Of a stretch of 64,000 bases of DNA, positions 45,531 through 54,130 are shown in pieces. Source of the DNA: Cytophagaceae bacterium (GTDB taxonomy: Bacteria > Bacteroidota > Bacteroidia > Cytophagales > Spirosomataceae); the NCBI GenBank assembly GCA_027486845.1, contig JAIXOL010000033.1, positions 62,001 through 126,000 of the forward strand, in the 5' to 3' direction. The stretch's first letter is position 1; each line of letters starts with the position of its first letter. The position numbers and the translations under genes are program-made. The notes under the pieces were generated by a model. It searched no databases, was not told the origin of the DNA, and saw nothing but the letters and a program-made list of their open reading frames with translations.

Positions 45531-46016
45531 CTAAAACTCCATAGGAACGGCAACACTCGTCGTATCCCAGGAAATGGTTAAAGTCTTGTCGTCAGTAGAA
45601 ATTGTCAATTTTTCTACTACGTCTTTTAATGCTTTTACAGGAACTGTAACCTCGACTACGTTTTTATCTTTGATTTTATCGTATCCGTAAGCTCCCCATT
45701 GTTTTAACTCGCTGTTCAAGATGATAGTCCATTCTTTCTCGCCTAATTTCGAGAATAATGAATAAGTACCTGCTTTTACAGACTTACCACCAAATTTTAC
45801 ATCTTTTTTGAATGTGATTTCGGTTGCTCCATTTGCACCCGTACGCCAAATGGTTCCAAATTTCTCTAGTCCGCCAAAAATCACACGACCTTTTTTAGAT
45901 GGCTGTCCGTAAGTTACTTTTACGTTAGCACTTTCTGCAGAAACTGCTGGACTTTGTGCAAATGATAATGTGCTGATAAACAGCATTAATGATAAAAATG
46001 ACAGTACTTTTTTCAT
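45531..46016 (-). CDS. DUF2911 domain-containing secreted protein
   Basis: A 161-aa protein with signal peptide MKKVLSFLSLMLFISTLSFA. The DUF2911 core is visible: VKVTYGQPSKKGRVIFGGL, WRTGANGATEITF, AGTYSLFSKLGEKEWTIILN and KLTISTDDKTLTISWD. The family is common in Bacteroidota and its function is unknown. It is isolated, with a ~180-base upstream gap without other genes. Confidence 0.93.
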   Translation of the reverse strand: MKKVLSFLSLMLFISTLSFAQSPAVSAESANVKVTYGQPSKKGRVIFGGLEKFGTIWRTGANGATEITFKKDVKFGGKSVKAGTYSLFSKLGEKEWTIILNSELKQWGAYGYDKIKDKNVVEVTVPVKALKDVVEKLTISTDDKTLTISWDTTSVAVPMEF

Positions 46017-46194
46017 ATAAGTTAGATTTGTGATATATGGTTATAAACGATAAAGATTGAATTTTAGTTTGAAATATGTTAGTTTTTATAAAAACAATCC
46101 TACTATTTCTTATTAAACGGTAAAATACATCTGCTTACCTATTTATTAAAAAATCCCTAAGAAAGTAAGAGTTTATTTTATGTGTATAACAATT

Positions 46195-46932
46195 CTACTC
46201 TTTCACTTTTTGTGCATAAAGCTTGGCCATTTCTCGTGGATTGGTTGGTTCAGGATTTATTCTATCTGATTCTAATAAACCATCACGCAAACGAATGATG
46301 CGGTGTGAATATTTAGCAATATCTTCTTCATGCGTAACCATAACGATGGTATTTCCTTTTGAATAAAGTTGGTCAAACAACTCCATAATTTCGTAAGAAG
46401 TTTTTGTATCTAAGTTTCCGGTTGGCTCATCGGCCAATAGAATACTTGGGTCATTGACCAAAGCACGGGCAATAGCCACACGCTGGCGTTGACCACCCGA
46501 AAGCTCGTTCGGTTTATGATGAGCTCTATTGTCAAGACCAACATTTTTTAGTGTAAGCATTGCTTTTTCGGTGCGTTGAGATTTTGTATAACCAGCATAA
46601 ATCAATGGCAAGGCCACATTTTCAAGAGCAGATTGGCGTGGAAGTAAGTTAAATGTCTGAAAAACGAAACCAATTTCTTTGTTTCGTATCTCAGCCAATT
46701 CGTTTTCGCTCATACTACTTACGTCGTGGTTATTTAAGACATATTTTCCACCCGTTGGAGAATCCAAGCAACCTATAATATTCATTAATGTGGATTTACC
46801 TGACCCCGAAGGCCCCATAAATGCCACATATTCACCTTTATCAACCGAAATCGTGACCGATTTTAAGGCGTCAATAATTTCGCTACCCATGATGTAGCGT
46901 TTTGAAATATTGGTTGTTTCGATAATTTTCAT
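46195..46932 (-). CDS. MacB/LolD-type ABC transporter ATP-binding protein
   Basis: The ATPase subunit of an exporter or lipoprotein-type ABC system. Walker A is [14 protein letters not shown]-loop FVFQTFNLL, signature [15 protein letters not shown], Walker [13 protein letters not shown] and switch MVTHEEDI. I start at ATG 46932 ([13 protein letters not shown]). Nine further residues at 46959 come from a C/G-rich intergenic repeat and are unlikely to be translated. No permease gene is adjacent, so the partner is elsewhere. Confidence 0.94.
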   Translation of the reverse strand: MKIIETTNISKRYIMGSEIIDALKSVTISVDKGEYVAFMGPSGSGKSTLMNIIGCLDSPTGGKYVLNNHDVSSMSENELAEIRNKEIGFVFQTFNLLPRQSALENVALPLIYAGYTKSQRTEKAMLTLKNVGLDNRAHHKPNELSGGQRQRVAIARALVNDPSILLADEPTGNLDTKTSYEIMELFDQLYSKGNTIVMVTHEEDIAKYSHRIIRLRDGLLESDRINPEPTNPREMAKLYAQKVKE

Positions 46933-47006
46933 AAGCCCCCAAGCCCCCAGAGGGGTCAAAAAAGATTTTTATTTGTTAACCCCCCCCTTTAGGGATTTGG
47001 AAGCTA
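46931..47006. repeat. C/G-tract repeat between the ABC ATPase and TPR genes
   Basis: AAGCCCCCAAGCCCCCAG and AGGGGTC, then an A/T spacer and AACCCCCCCC. The minus strand carries four G tracts of at least four, so a hairpin or G-quadruplex could form just before the ATPase start. It looks like the boundary repeat common in Bacteroidota intergenic DNA. Confidence 0.6.
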
Positions 47007-47016
47007 AATTACTGAA

Positions 47017-49626
47017 TCATTTAAAACCATCCTTTGTTTTTTCCATCAATGCTTTTTGGGCTTGATAGGTGGAAAGAAATGCTTGATAATCGGCAGGGCT
47101 ACTTAGTTGATGTAGTTTTATCAAACCATCGGCCACGTAGTCGAGTAAGCCAATTTTGAGCGATTGGAGGGTATAAAGTTTCCAGATTTCGGTGGAAGTA
47201 TTGTTTAATTCGGCCGCTCGGAAAAGGAAATTATAGGCATCGTTGGGCTTTCTAAGCGTATCGTTATAAAAATCAACGACTTCGCTTAAAACATAAGGAT
47301 TTAGTGGATTTTCGTGCAAAATCTTATCGAAGTCAGCTTTACTAGTTTGATTTTTCACAAGAGCCATTTTAAATATTTCCTCAGCCTTTGCTTTTTGGAA
47401 CTCAGTGATTGTTTTTTGATAATTTTGTTTTTGTAAAACATCTACCGAAGAAACATCACCAGCTTTGCTAAGCAATTCTACAGCTTTGTCATAAACACCT
47501 TGTTGCAAAAACCACATTCCGGCCACTTGATTATACAAACGTTTGTGTTTGGTCGAATCATTGGCCAAAATCGCCAATTGTTTTAGCCCTTCGAGTTTAT
47601 TTTCACTGAAATAATTTCGGGAGGCAATAGCAAATTCTAAATCTTCAAAAAAATCATTGTTCAATTCCTTTCTTTGAATATTCTGCAAGTCTTTGCTCGA
47701 ATACGGAAACATGGCATTATTAAATGAAGACAAATTATAAAGCAAAGCGAATTGACTTACATTTATGGCAGAATCTTTCGTGAATTCAATATTTGTTATT
47801 GCCTGTTTTTGTAAAAGTTTAGTAGCTGCTGCTCTATTTGCACGTAGACTCATATATTTAGAAACTTGATTATCTCCCAAAGTAAAATAAAGACTACTTT
47901 TAGGATTGGAAGACCTCATCACTGAAAAAAGAGAATCTTTTTCTCCATATTTTAATTGGTATGCCAATATGTTCGATTCTGCTAAATCACAATCTGTACA
48001 ATTTGTTTTTGCTAAATTCAAGTAAAAAAAGGTTGAATCAAGCACTTTAGTTTTTTCATAGAGATACGCAATGTTTGTCAAAAGATGTTGGTTTTTAGGA
48101 AATTTACTCACGCCTTTACGCAAAGTGAACAGAGCATCAAAAAACATGTCTTTTTCTTCAAAAACCTTACTCAAACCCACAAACGCAAATGGACTAGCAT
48201 TTTTTTCTAAAGCATTTTTCAGAAACAAACCTGTGTTATCTTTATCACCATTTTTTAGAGCCAACGAAGCCAAAGCATAATTTGATTTATGATTTCGAAT
48301 ATCAAAATGCAATGCCTCTTTATAAAAAGCTTCGGCGACTTGAAAATCTGCGGTAGCTGTATAATAATCGGCAATAGCGTTGTAATAGCCGGCTTTAGCT
48401 TGAAAATAATTATTATAGTTTTTGAACGAAATCAGCATAAAAACCAAAATTGCCGCAGCCATTCTGAAAAGCAATAATTCATAAAATTTAGGTTTATAAA
48501 TAACTTTATGCACTTCCAAGCCTTTTTGAAGAGGCTGCATAAAGTTTATTAACATATAAAAGAAAAAGCATAGCCCCATCGCAACATGAGCATACGAGAT
48601 AAAATCCTCGAAAGCTTCAATGAGCGGGTCGTTGGCGGTTGCGTATGTGTAGCCAATTGTGGCAGTTGTAATAATGGCCAAACCTAAATAAAACCATGAG
48701 CCGATAGCACGAAAATCGAAAAAACTTGATTGCTCAGAATAATCTCTGAAACCCCAAATTCCTAAAAACAACGAAATTCCAAGAAGGACTACTGGGTTGA
48801 TAGAAATAATATTCCAATCGATATACTGCGATTTTTCGAGATAAATTAAAAGCACATTGAGTAAATAAATACTCGAAATTGCCATGAAAGATGGAATATG
48901 ATTGCGATTTTTAACACCTGAATTTGAAACGACCCAAACCAAACCCGCCGAAATTTCGTGAGAAACTAATAAGATAAATATCGCTGATAAAATAATTGCC
49001 GAAAGTAATCCATATGAAAAAACTGCTAAACTTGGGCTTGTCGCATTTGCCGTAAAACCAATCAGGGCTGTGGCTGCAATACTTAAAACAAGAAAAGATA
49101 AGAATTTTTTCAAAGTATTTATTTTAGTAGCAAACGTATTGAAGTAAAAAGCCAAACCAGCAAACGCACCAAAAGCCACCAAAAACGGCAATTGATTGAT
49201 GGAATTATAGACGATTTCGAGATGAAAAGTTATCAAAATACCAGCAAACAAAACCATTCCTCCTAAAAACCAATAACGGCTCATGCCCGAAAATGCACTT
49301 AATAGCAAATTCAATCCTAAGATAAAAAATACCGCAAAGACATTGTTTGCCCAAAAGTTAATTTCCATCATCGAAGCGAGATAACGCTCTTTAACAATGT
49401 AAGCATTGCCATTGATAGTAAACTTTAGAGTGCCATCTGATAAAGTATCAAAAGCCACAGAAATCTCATCAAGCTCGCTTAAAGTATCCCAATGAATGAC
49501 ATTTTCTAAACCTTTGAACCAATAAAACGAAAGAAATAAAATTGAGGTGAAAAGTATCGTAAGAATAAAAACAAAACTAGATTGTTCATTTTTAGGCCAG
49601 TTTCGCCAAAAAAAGAGTTTTTGCAT
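47017..49626 (-). CDS. Large membrane protein with C-terminal TPR repeats, function unknown
   Basis: Starting at ATG 49626 (MQKLFFWRNWPKNEQ, 869 aa). The N-terminal ~440 residues hold about 11 membrane helices, the first at FVFILTILFTSILFLSFYW. A soluble C-terminal half follows with TPR-like helix pairs (YYTATADFQVAEAFYKEALH, FFDALFTLRKGVSKFPKNQH, QGVYDKAVELLSKAG, PNDAYNFLFRAAELNNTST). I recognise no named family. It may be a periplasmic-facing scaffold. It precedes the ABC ATPase on the same strand, with the C/G repeat between. The longer frame to 49722 runs through promoter-like DNA. Confidence 0.85.
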   Translation of the reverse strand: MQKLFFWRNWPKNEQSSFVFILTILFTSILFLSFYWFKGLENVIHWDTLSELDEISVAFDTLSDGTLKFTINGNAYIVKERYLASMMEINFWANNVFAVFFILGLNLLLSAFSGMSRYWFLGGMVLFAGILITFHLEIVYNSINQLPFLVAFGAFAGLAFYFNTFATKINTLKKFLSFLVLSIAATALIGFTANATSPSLAVFSYGLLSAIILSAIFILLVSHEISAGLVWVVSNSGVKNRNHIPSFMAISSIYLLNVLLIYLEKSQYIDWNIISINPVVLLGISLFLGIWGFRDYSEQSSFFDFRAIGSWFYLGLAIITTATIGYTYATANDPLIEAFEDFISYAHVAMGLCFFFYMLINFMQPLQKGLEVHKVIYKPKFYELLLFRMAAAILVFMLISFKNYNNYFQAKAGYYNAIADYYTATADFQVAEAFYKEALHFDIRNHKSNYALASLALKNGDKDNTGLFLKNALEKNASPFAFVGLSKVFEEKDMFFDALFTLRKGVSKFPKNQHLLTNIAYLYEKTKVLDSTFFYLNLAKTNCTDCDLAESNILAYQLKYGEKDSLFSVMRSSNPKSSLYFTLGDNQVSKYMSLRANRAAATKLLQKQAITNIEFTKDSAINVSQFALLYNLSSFNNAMFPYSSKDLQNIQRKELNNDFFEDLEFAIASRNYFSENKLEGLKQLAILANDSTKHKRLYNQVAGMWFLQQGVYDKAVELLSKAGDVSSVDVLQKQNYQKTITEFQKAKAEEIFKMALVKNQTSKADFDKILHENPLNPYVLSEVVDFYNDTLRKPNDAYNFLFRAAELNNTSTEIWKLYTLQSLKIGLLDYVADGLIKLHQLSSPADYQAFLSTYQAQKALMEKTKDGFK

Positions 49627-49730
49627 AATTATCAAGAGTTTTTCCACGTGAAACACCAACTTATCCACAGTTTTTGCACACGCATTATAAATATTTGAGC
49701 TGTGAAGATAACGTAAAAACATTGTTTGAT

Positions 49731-49738
49731 TATATTTG
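49731..49738 (+). promoter_or_regulatory. -7 promoter element of psd
   Basis: TATATTTG followed by CG is an exact -7 consensus, 30 bases before the psd ATG. I find no TTG at the usual spacing. Confidence 0.55.
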
Positions 49739-49767
49739 CGGTTCTAAAAAACTAAACAGCTCAGAAA

Positions 49768-50427
49768 ATGACACTTCATAAGGAAGGCACAGGAACAATT
49801 TCGTTGACAATTATTGGACTATTAGCAGCTAATTCGGCATTAAGATATTTTTTACCCGAACAAGATATTTTACACACATTATTGCTCATCGTAAGTTTAT
49901 TTTTATTTGTTATTGTGGTTCAATTCTTTCGTAAACCTACTAGAACCACTCCAATAAATACTAAGCACATAATTGCTCCTGCCGATGGCAAAGTGGTAGT
50001 GATTGAGGAAGTTGTAGAAACGGAATATTTCAAAGGTTCACGTCGTCAGGTTTCGATTTTTATGTCGCCTCTCAATGTGCATATCAATTTCAATCCAATT
50101 TCCGGAATTGTGACTTATGTAAAATACCACGCAGGAAAATACTTGGTTGCTTGGCACCCAAAATCAAGCACCGAAAACGAACGCACAACAATTGTCGTAA
50201 AACACCACAATGGAACAGAAGTTTTGTTCCGCCAAATTGCAGGAGCTTTGGCTCGTAGAATTTGCTGGTACGTAAAAGAAGGACAAGCCGTTGAGCAAGG
50301 TTCGGAGTTTGGTTTTATCAAATTCGGTTCACGAATTGACATTTTCTTGCCTTTAGATGCAAAAATCTTAGTCAATATCGACGATAAGCCAGTTGGTGGC
50401 GAAACGGTCATTGCGGAATTAATATAA
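49768..50427 (+). CDS. psd: Phosphatidylserine decarboxylase (short PSD form)
   Basis: Makes phosphatidylethanolamine. The 219-aa protein has two N-terminal membrane segments (SLTIIGLLAANSALRYFLP; LLIVSLFLFVIVVQFF), then the domain IIAPADGKVVVIEE, SIFMSPLNVHINFNP, GEVTYV-like GIVTYVKYH, RQIAGALARRI and the self-cleavage region IKFGSRIDIFLP, where the Gly-Ser bond gives the pyruvoyl group. This is the short, type II-like form also found in archaea. Confidence 0.93.
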   Translation: MTLHKEGTGTISLTIIGLLAANSALRYFLPEQDILHTLLLIVSLFLFVIVVQFFRKPTRTTPINTKHIIAPADGKVVVIEEVVETEYFKGSRRQVSIFMSPLNVHINFNPISGIVTYVKYHAGKYLVAWHPKSSTENERTTIVVKHHNGTEVLFRQIAGALARRICWYVKEGQAVEQGSEFGFIKFGSRIDIFLPLDAKILVNIDDKPVGGETVIAELI

Positions 50428-50430
50428 TGT

Positions 50431-50458
50431 AAGACAGGTTTTTCAACCTGTCTTTTTT
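50431..50458 (+). terminator. Terminator of psd
   Basis: GACAGGTT and AACCTGTC flank a 4-base loop and a T6 tail follows. The arms match the ACAGGTT repeat family. Confidence 0.8.
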
Positions 50459-50473
50459 ATCTACTACGTCATT

Positions 50474-50492
50474 GACAGGTTAAAAACCTGTC
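50474..50492. repeat. REP-like hairpin, family ACAGGTTAAAAACCTGT
   Basis: GACAGGTT and AACCTGTC with a 3-base loop, ending only 9 bases before the yraN ATG at 50502. Folded mRNA here could affect yraN translation. Confidence 0.7.
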
Positions 50493-50501
50493 CTACAAGC
50501 G

Positions 50502-50852
50502 ATGGCAGAACACAACGAAACGGGCAACAAAGCCGAAGCAATGGCTGTCAAATTCTTAGAAAAAAAAGATTACGAAATTCTTGACCAAAACTATACGCAC
50601 GGAAAAGGCGAAATAGATATTGTAGTCCTAAAGGATGGTTGGTTGGTTTTTGTAGAAGTACGGGCAAGGTCTGAAATTGATTACGGCTTTCCCGAACAAA
50701 CTATATCGAAAAACAAAGCCAATCTTATTATAAAAACTGCTGAAAACTATATTTACGAGCATGATTGGCATGGAAATGTTCGTTTCGACATCATTGCCAT
50801 AACTGTAGGTGAGAAATTTGAAATTATGCACTTTGAGGATGCTTTCTTCTGA
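50502..50852 (+). CDS. yraN: YraN family protein (UPF0102), nuclease-like
   Basis: A 116-aa protein of restriction-endonuclease-like fold. The family signature is clear: GNKAEAMAVKFLEKKDYEIL, NYTHGKGEIDIVVLKDG (Glu/Asp of the PD-ExK site) and LVFVEVRARS. Its cellular role is unproven. The ATG is directly downstream of a REP-like hairpin. Confidence 0.92.
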   Translation: MAEHNETGNKAEAMAVKFLEKKDYEILDQNYTHGKGEIDIVVLKDGWLVFVEVRARSEIDYGFPEQTISKNKANLIIKTAENYIYEHDWHGNVRFDIIAITVGEKFEIMHFEDAFF

Positions 50853-50932
50853 ATTTTGATTCGTTTCACTCCATTATCTGCTAAGTTTATTTGTCAAAAA
50901 CAGGCTTCTGTCCGAAAATTCTAATCTGAGAG

Positions 50933-50980
50933 GCTTTTTAATAAATTTGTCATATCAAAAACACAAATTTATTAAAAAGC
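50933..50980. terminator. 18-bp perfect-stem bidirectional terminator
   Basis: Arms 50933-50950 and 50963-50980 are exact reverse complements (GCTTTTTAATAAATTTGT) around a 12-base loop. It lies between the convergent yraN and DsbA-like genes. Confidence 0.75.
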
Positions 50981-51042
50981 TATTATCCATACTGTTCGAT
51001 ACCTTAATTTCTACATCTATTTGTACATCTCTTATCTAAATA

Positions 51043-51738
51043 TCAACAATTCTTACCTTCCACATCACAAACTTCACCGACTGCTTCCACAGGTTGCATT
51101 TCGGAGGTAACTGTATTCAGTGTATCTAAAAAAACACTCGTTGGTTGAGCTCCACTGATGCCATATTTATTATTCAAGATAAAGAATGGTACACCCGTAA
51201 CACCTAAACCTTGAAAATGCTTGATTTCTTGCGAAACATGATAAGTAATTTCTTCATTTGCTAAAATACCTTCTGTTTTTTCACGATTCCAACCAAAATC
51301 TTCCATAAAAGCAATAAGCTGCTCTTTCTCCGAAAAATCAACACCATCGGTAAAATATGCTTTGAAAAAACGTTCTTCTAACTCAATCTGCGTACCTTCC
51401 TCGCGAGCTATGTGTAGCATTTTGTGCAACGGAATTGTGTTGACAGCTTTTGTCATTTTATCGAAATTAAATGAAATCCCAGCTTTCTCTCCTACTCCTG
51501 AAACTCTTTGAAAAATCTGTTCGATTTGGTCAATATTACCAAATTTCTTGGCAAAATATTCATCACGAGAAACCCCTTCAGCGGGAATCGTTGGGTCTAG
51601 TTGGTATGGATGCCAAGTAATCTCAACTGGTTGACTATCAAAGCTTTCGAGAGCTTTTTCTAAATGTTTTTTACCGATATAACACCACGGACACGCCACA
51701 TCGGATACTATATCTATTTGCAAAGGTTTATTTTTCAT
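51043..51738 (-). CDS. DsbA family oxidoreductase (FrnE-like)
   Basis: A 231-aa cytosolic DsbA-fold protein: IDIVSDVACPWCYIGKKHLE has the CPWC active site at the N-terminus, and VTGVPFFILNNKYGISGAQP contains the cis-Pro loop. No signal peptide. The C-terminus has two more Cys (VCDVEGKNC). FrnE-like proteins act in thiol oxidation or polyketide pathways; the substrate here is unknown. Confidence 0.93.
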   Translation of the reverse strand: MKNKPLQIDIVSDVACPWCYIGKKHLEKALESFDSQPVEITWHPYQLDPTIPAEGVSRDEYFAKKFGNIDQIEQIFQRVSGVGEKAGISFNFDKMTKAVNTIPLHKMLHIAREEGTQIELEERFFKAYFTDGVDFSEKEQLIAFMEDFGWNREKTEGILANEEITYHVSQEIKHFQGLGVTGVPFFILNNKYGISGAQPTSVFLDTLNTVTSEMQPVEAVGEVCDVEGKNC

Positions 51739-51849
51739 TCTGTAGAATTGTTTTCAAATAAAACCTACGAAGCCAAAATTTGGTTCAAAAAAAGGGGTAC
51801 GATGAATCGAACCCCTTGCATGTTATTTTTGACAATAAACTATTAATAA

Positions 51850-52920
51850 TTACACAAACTCCTTACCTTTCGTGCCTGCTGCCGCTACAAACTCTTTTAC
51901 TTTTTGTTCATCTTCTTTTTTGCAAATCATCAATACATTATCATATTCAGCTACAATGTATCCATCTAAACCACTTACAACTACTAAGCGGTCTTTTGGA
52001 GTTTTTATGATACTGTTTTTTGTATCATAAAGCATTATGTTGGCATCAACAGCATTTTGATTTTCGTCTTTATCTGATATTTCATACAAAGACTTCCAAG
52101 TACCCAAATCTGACCAACCAATCTCTGAAAGTACCACAAAAACATTCTCAGCCCGCTCCATGATTCCGTTATCAATCGAAATAATTTTGCATTGTGGATA
52201 GGCTTTATTCAAAGCATCTGCTTCTCTTTCAGTATATAAATCAGCCTTGATTTCCTCAAAGGCTTCTGCTATTTCGGGCAAAAATGCTTCAAAACATTTC
52301 TTAATAGCATTTACATTCCAAATAAAAATACCTGCGTTCCAAACGAATTCGCCACTTTCTACAAATTTTTGAGCCCAATCCAAATTTGGTTTTTCGGTAA
52401 AAGTAACTACACGCTTAATATCTCCTTCTGATTCAGAAAACTGAATATATCCATAACCTGTATCTGGGCGAGTAGGCTTAATTCCGAGAGTAACCAAGAC
52501 ATCATTTTTTGCCGAGAAATGCAAAGCGATATTAATTCTTTTACGAAATTCCTCTTCTTTCAAAATAATATGGTCGGCAGGAGCAACTACAATATTAGCG
52601 TTTGGGTTTTTAGCACCAATTTTATAACAAGCATATGCAATGCAAGGGGCGGTATTTCTACGATTTGGCTCAAGCAAAATTTGGTCGTCGCTCAAATACG
52701 GCAATTGTTTTTTGGTGATATCGTAATACTCTTTGCTCGTTACGATATAGATGTTTTCTTTAGGACAAATTCCATCAAAACGTTCAACCGTTTGCTGAAT
52801 CATCGTTGTTCCGATACCCAGCACATCATGAAACTGCTTTGGATTTGTACTTCGACTGAAAGGCCAGAATCTCGTTCCAACTCCACCAGCCATTATAATT
52901 ACGTAATTATTATTATTCAT
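51850..52920 (-). CDS. manC: Mannose-1-phosphate guanylyltransferase
   Basis: Makes GDP-mannose for glycans. The 356-aa enzyme has the activating GG motif IIMAGGVGTRFWPFSRS, LLEPNRRNTAPCIAYA, VVAPADHIILKEEEF, GYGYIQF, TFTEKPNLDWA and GEFVWNAGIFIW. The C-terminal isomerase domain found in bifunctional ManC/AlgA is missing, as is typical in this phylum. It is separated from the DUF3089 gene upstream by about 40 bases on the same strand. Confidence 0.95.
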   Translation of the reverse strand: MNNNNYVIIMAGGVGTRFWPFSRSTNPKQFHDVLGIGTTMIQQTVERFDGICPKENIYIVTSKEYYDITKKQLPYLSDDQILLEPNRRNTAPCIAYACYKIGAKNPNANIVVAPADHIILKEEEFRKRINIALHFSAKNDVLVTLGIKPTRPDTGYGYIQFSESEGDIKRVVTFTEKPNLDWAQKFVESGEFVWNAGIFIWNVNAIKKCFEAFLPEIAEAFEEIKADLYTEREADALNKAYPQCKIISIDNGIMERAENVFVVLSEIGWSDLGTWKSLYEISDKDENQNAVDANIMLYDTKNSIIKTPKDRLVVVSGLDGYIVAEYDNVLMICKKEDEQKVKEFVAAAGTKGKEFV

Positions 52921-52958
52921 TTATTGGGTACGTGTAATTGTATGTTTTGATTTAATAT

Positions 52959-53999
52959 TTATTGTTTAAGATATGTTTCTAAACGTAAAGCTACATTTTC
53001 TCTGATATTCATCCAAAAAAGATTTATATCAGCTATGTGCCATACCTTCGTTTTCAAAAACGCTCGTCCTCTCACGTAAGGTTTATTTATCCAAAGCATT
53101 CCTTGGTGGTTCTGAGCATCAGCTGCTTGCTTCACAAAAGTATATTTTAATCCAACACCACCTTTATTGAGTTCTTTTGGTGCAAATTCCTCATCACATT
53201 TCCACGTAAGTGGATTCGTACTAACGGCAGTTTTAAGGCCGTTTGAATGATATTCTGGCATGAAATCTCTTGCATAGGTATTCCAAGAAACAAAGCCACC
53301 GATTTCATTAGGGGCATTACTTGGTTTAATCTTCTCAAAAGTATCAGGTTGAGTAGCGATTCCAATTAAATATGCTTCTACCAATTGTTTTTGAAGTGGT
53401 TTTCCATCAAAAAATTCTTTTAAAAGTCGTTTAGCATGTACCGTTCCTTGGCTATGAGAGGCAATAATTATTGGCCGTCCTTGATTCCAGTTTTTCAAGT
53501 AATATTCAAAGGCAGTTTTAATATCTGAATATGCCAAATCAAGAGCCTGTTTTTTATCATCAGCATTTGAAGTCACGAAAGAATAATAATGTGCTTGACG
53601 ATAGCGAGGTGCATAAATTTTCCCTGAACCATTAAACGCTGTAGCTTGATTTAGAATCGTTGAGTTATCGGTTTTCTCATTCAACTCGGCATCATTTACA
53701 TCTGCGTTCCACTCAAACTGATTTTTGGGTTGATATGTATAAGTGGTTGGATGCAAAAAAAACACATCGGCTTTTGCATCGTTTTGTTTGTCGCTTAGAT
53801 TCGATTTAAGAGGGGTCTTATCTGCGGCATCTATTTTGGTCGGCAATGCAGCCCAAGCCTCATTCTGAAAATAATCAGGCACTTTTGGGGTATTGTTTAA
53901 GTCAAAATGAGTTTTCAAAACTACTGTGTTTTGAGCAGCAATTTTTACCGAAAGAAAACTTAAAAAATAAAAAAATGATAGAATAATCGTGTTTCGCAT
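52959..53999 (-). CDS. DUF3089 alpha/beta-hydrolase-like secreted protein
   Basis: A 346-aa exported protein (signal SFLSVKIAAQ). The DUF3089 core shows ADVFFLHPTTYTYQ, IYAPRYRQAHYYSF, AFEYYLKNWNQGRPIIIASHSQGT (split) with nucleophile Ser in ASHSQGT, EAYLIGIATQP and FVSWNTYA. Family members are lipase or esterase-like. The last 100 residues keep ALVH-like elements but the catalytic His cannot be fixed by eye. Probably cotranscribed with manC. Confidence 0.9.
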   Translation of the reverse strand: MRNTIILSFFYFLSFLSVKIAAQNTVVLKTHFDLNNTPKVPDYFQNEAWAALPTKIDAADKTPLKSNLSDKQNDAKADVFFLHPTTYTYQPKNQFEWNADVNDAELNEKTDNSTILNQATAFNGSGKIYAPRYRQAHYYSFVTSNADDKKQALDLAYSDIKTAFEYYLKNWNQGRPIIIASHSQGTVHAKRLLKEFFDGKPLQKQLVEAYLIGIATQPDTFEKIKPSNAPNEIGGFVSWNTYARDFMPEYHSNGLKTAVSTNPLTWKCDEEFAPKELNKGGVGLKYTFVKQAADAQNHQGMLWINKPYVRGRAFLKTKVWHIADINLFWMNIRENVALRLETYLKQ

Positions 54000-54130
54000 T
54001 GTATATAATTATTTTTTGTTAAAATTGTAACATTTTGATACAAACTACCAATAGTATGCTTGCATATTATTATTTTCTTTTTTAAGTTTGACACAAAATT
54101 ACGTTTTGTTAACCACTAATCAATATTCTC

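Noticed and set aside
46933-46959. N-terminal extension MTPLGAWGL of the ABC ATPase
   Set aside because: Encoded by a C/G-tract intergenic repeat; the family starts at [13 protein letters not shown].
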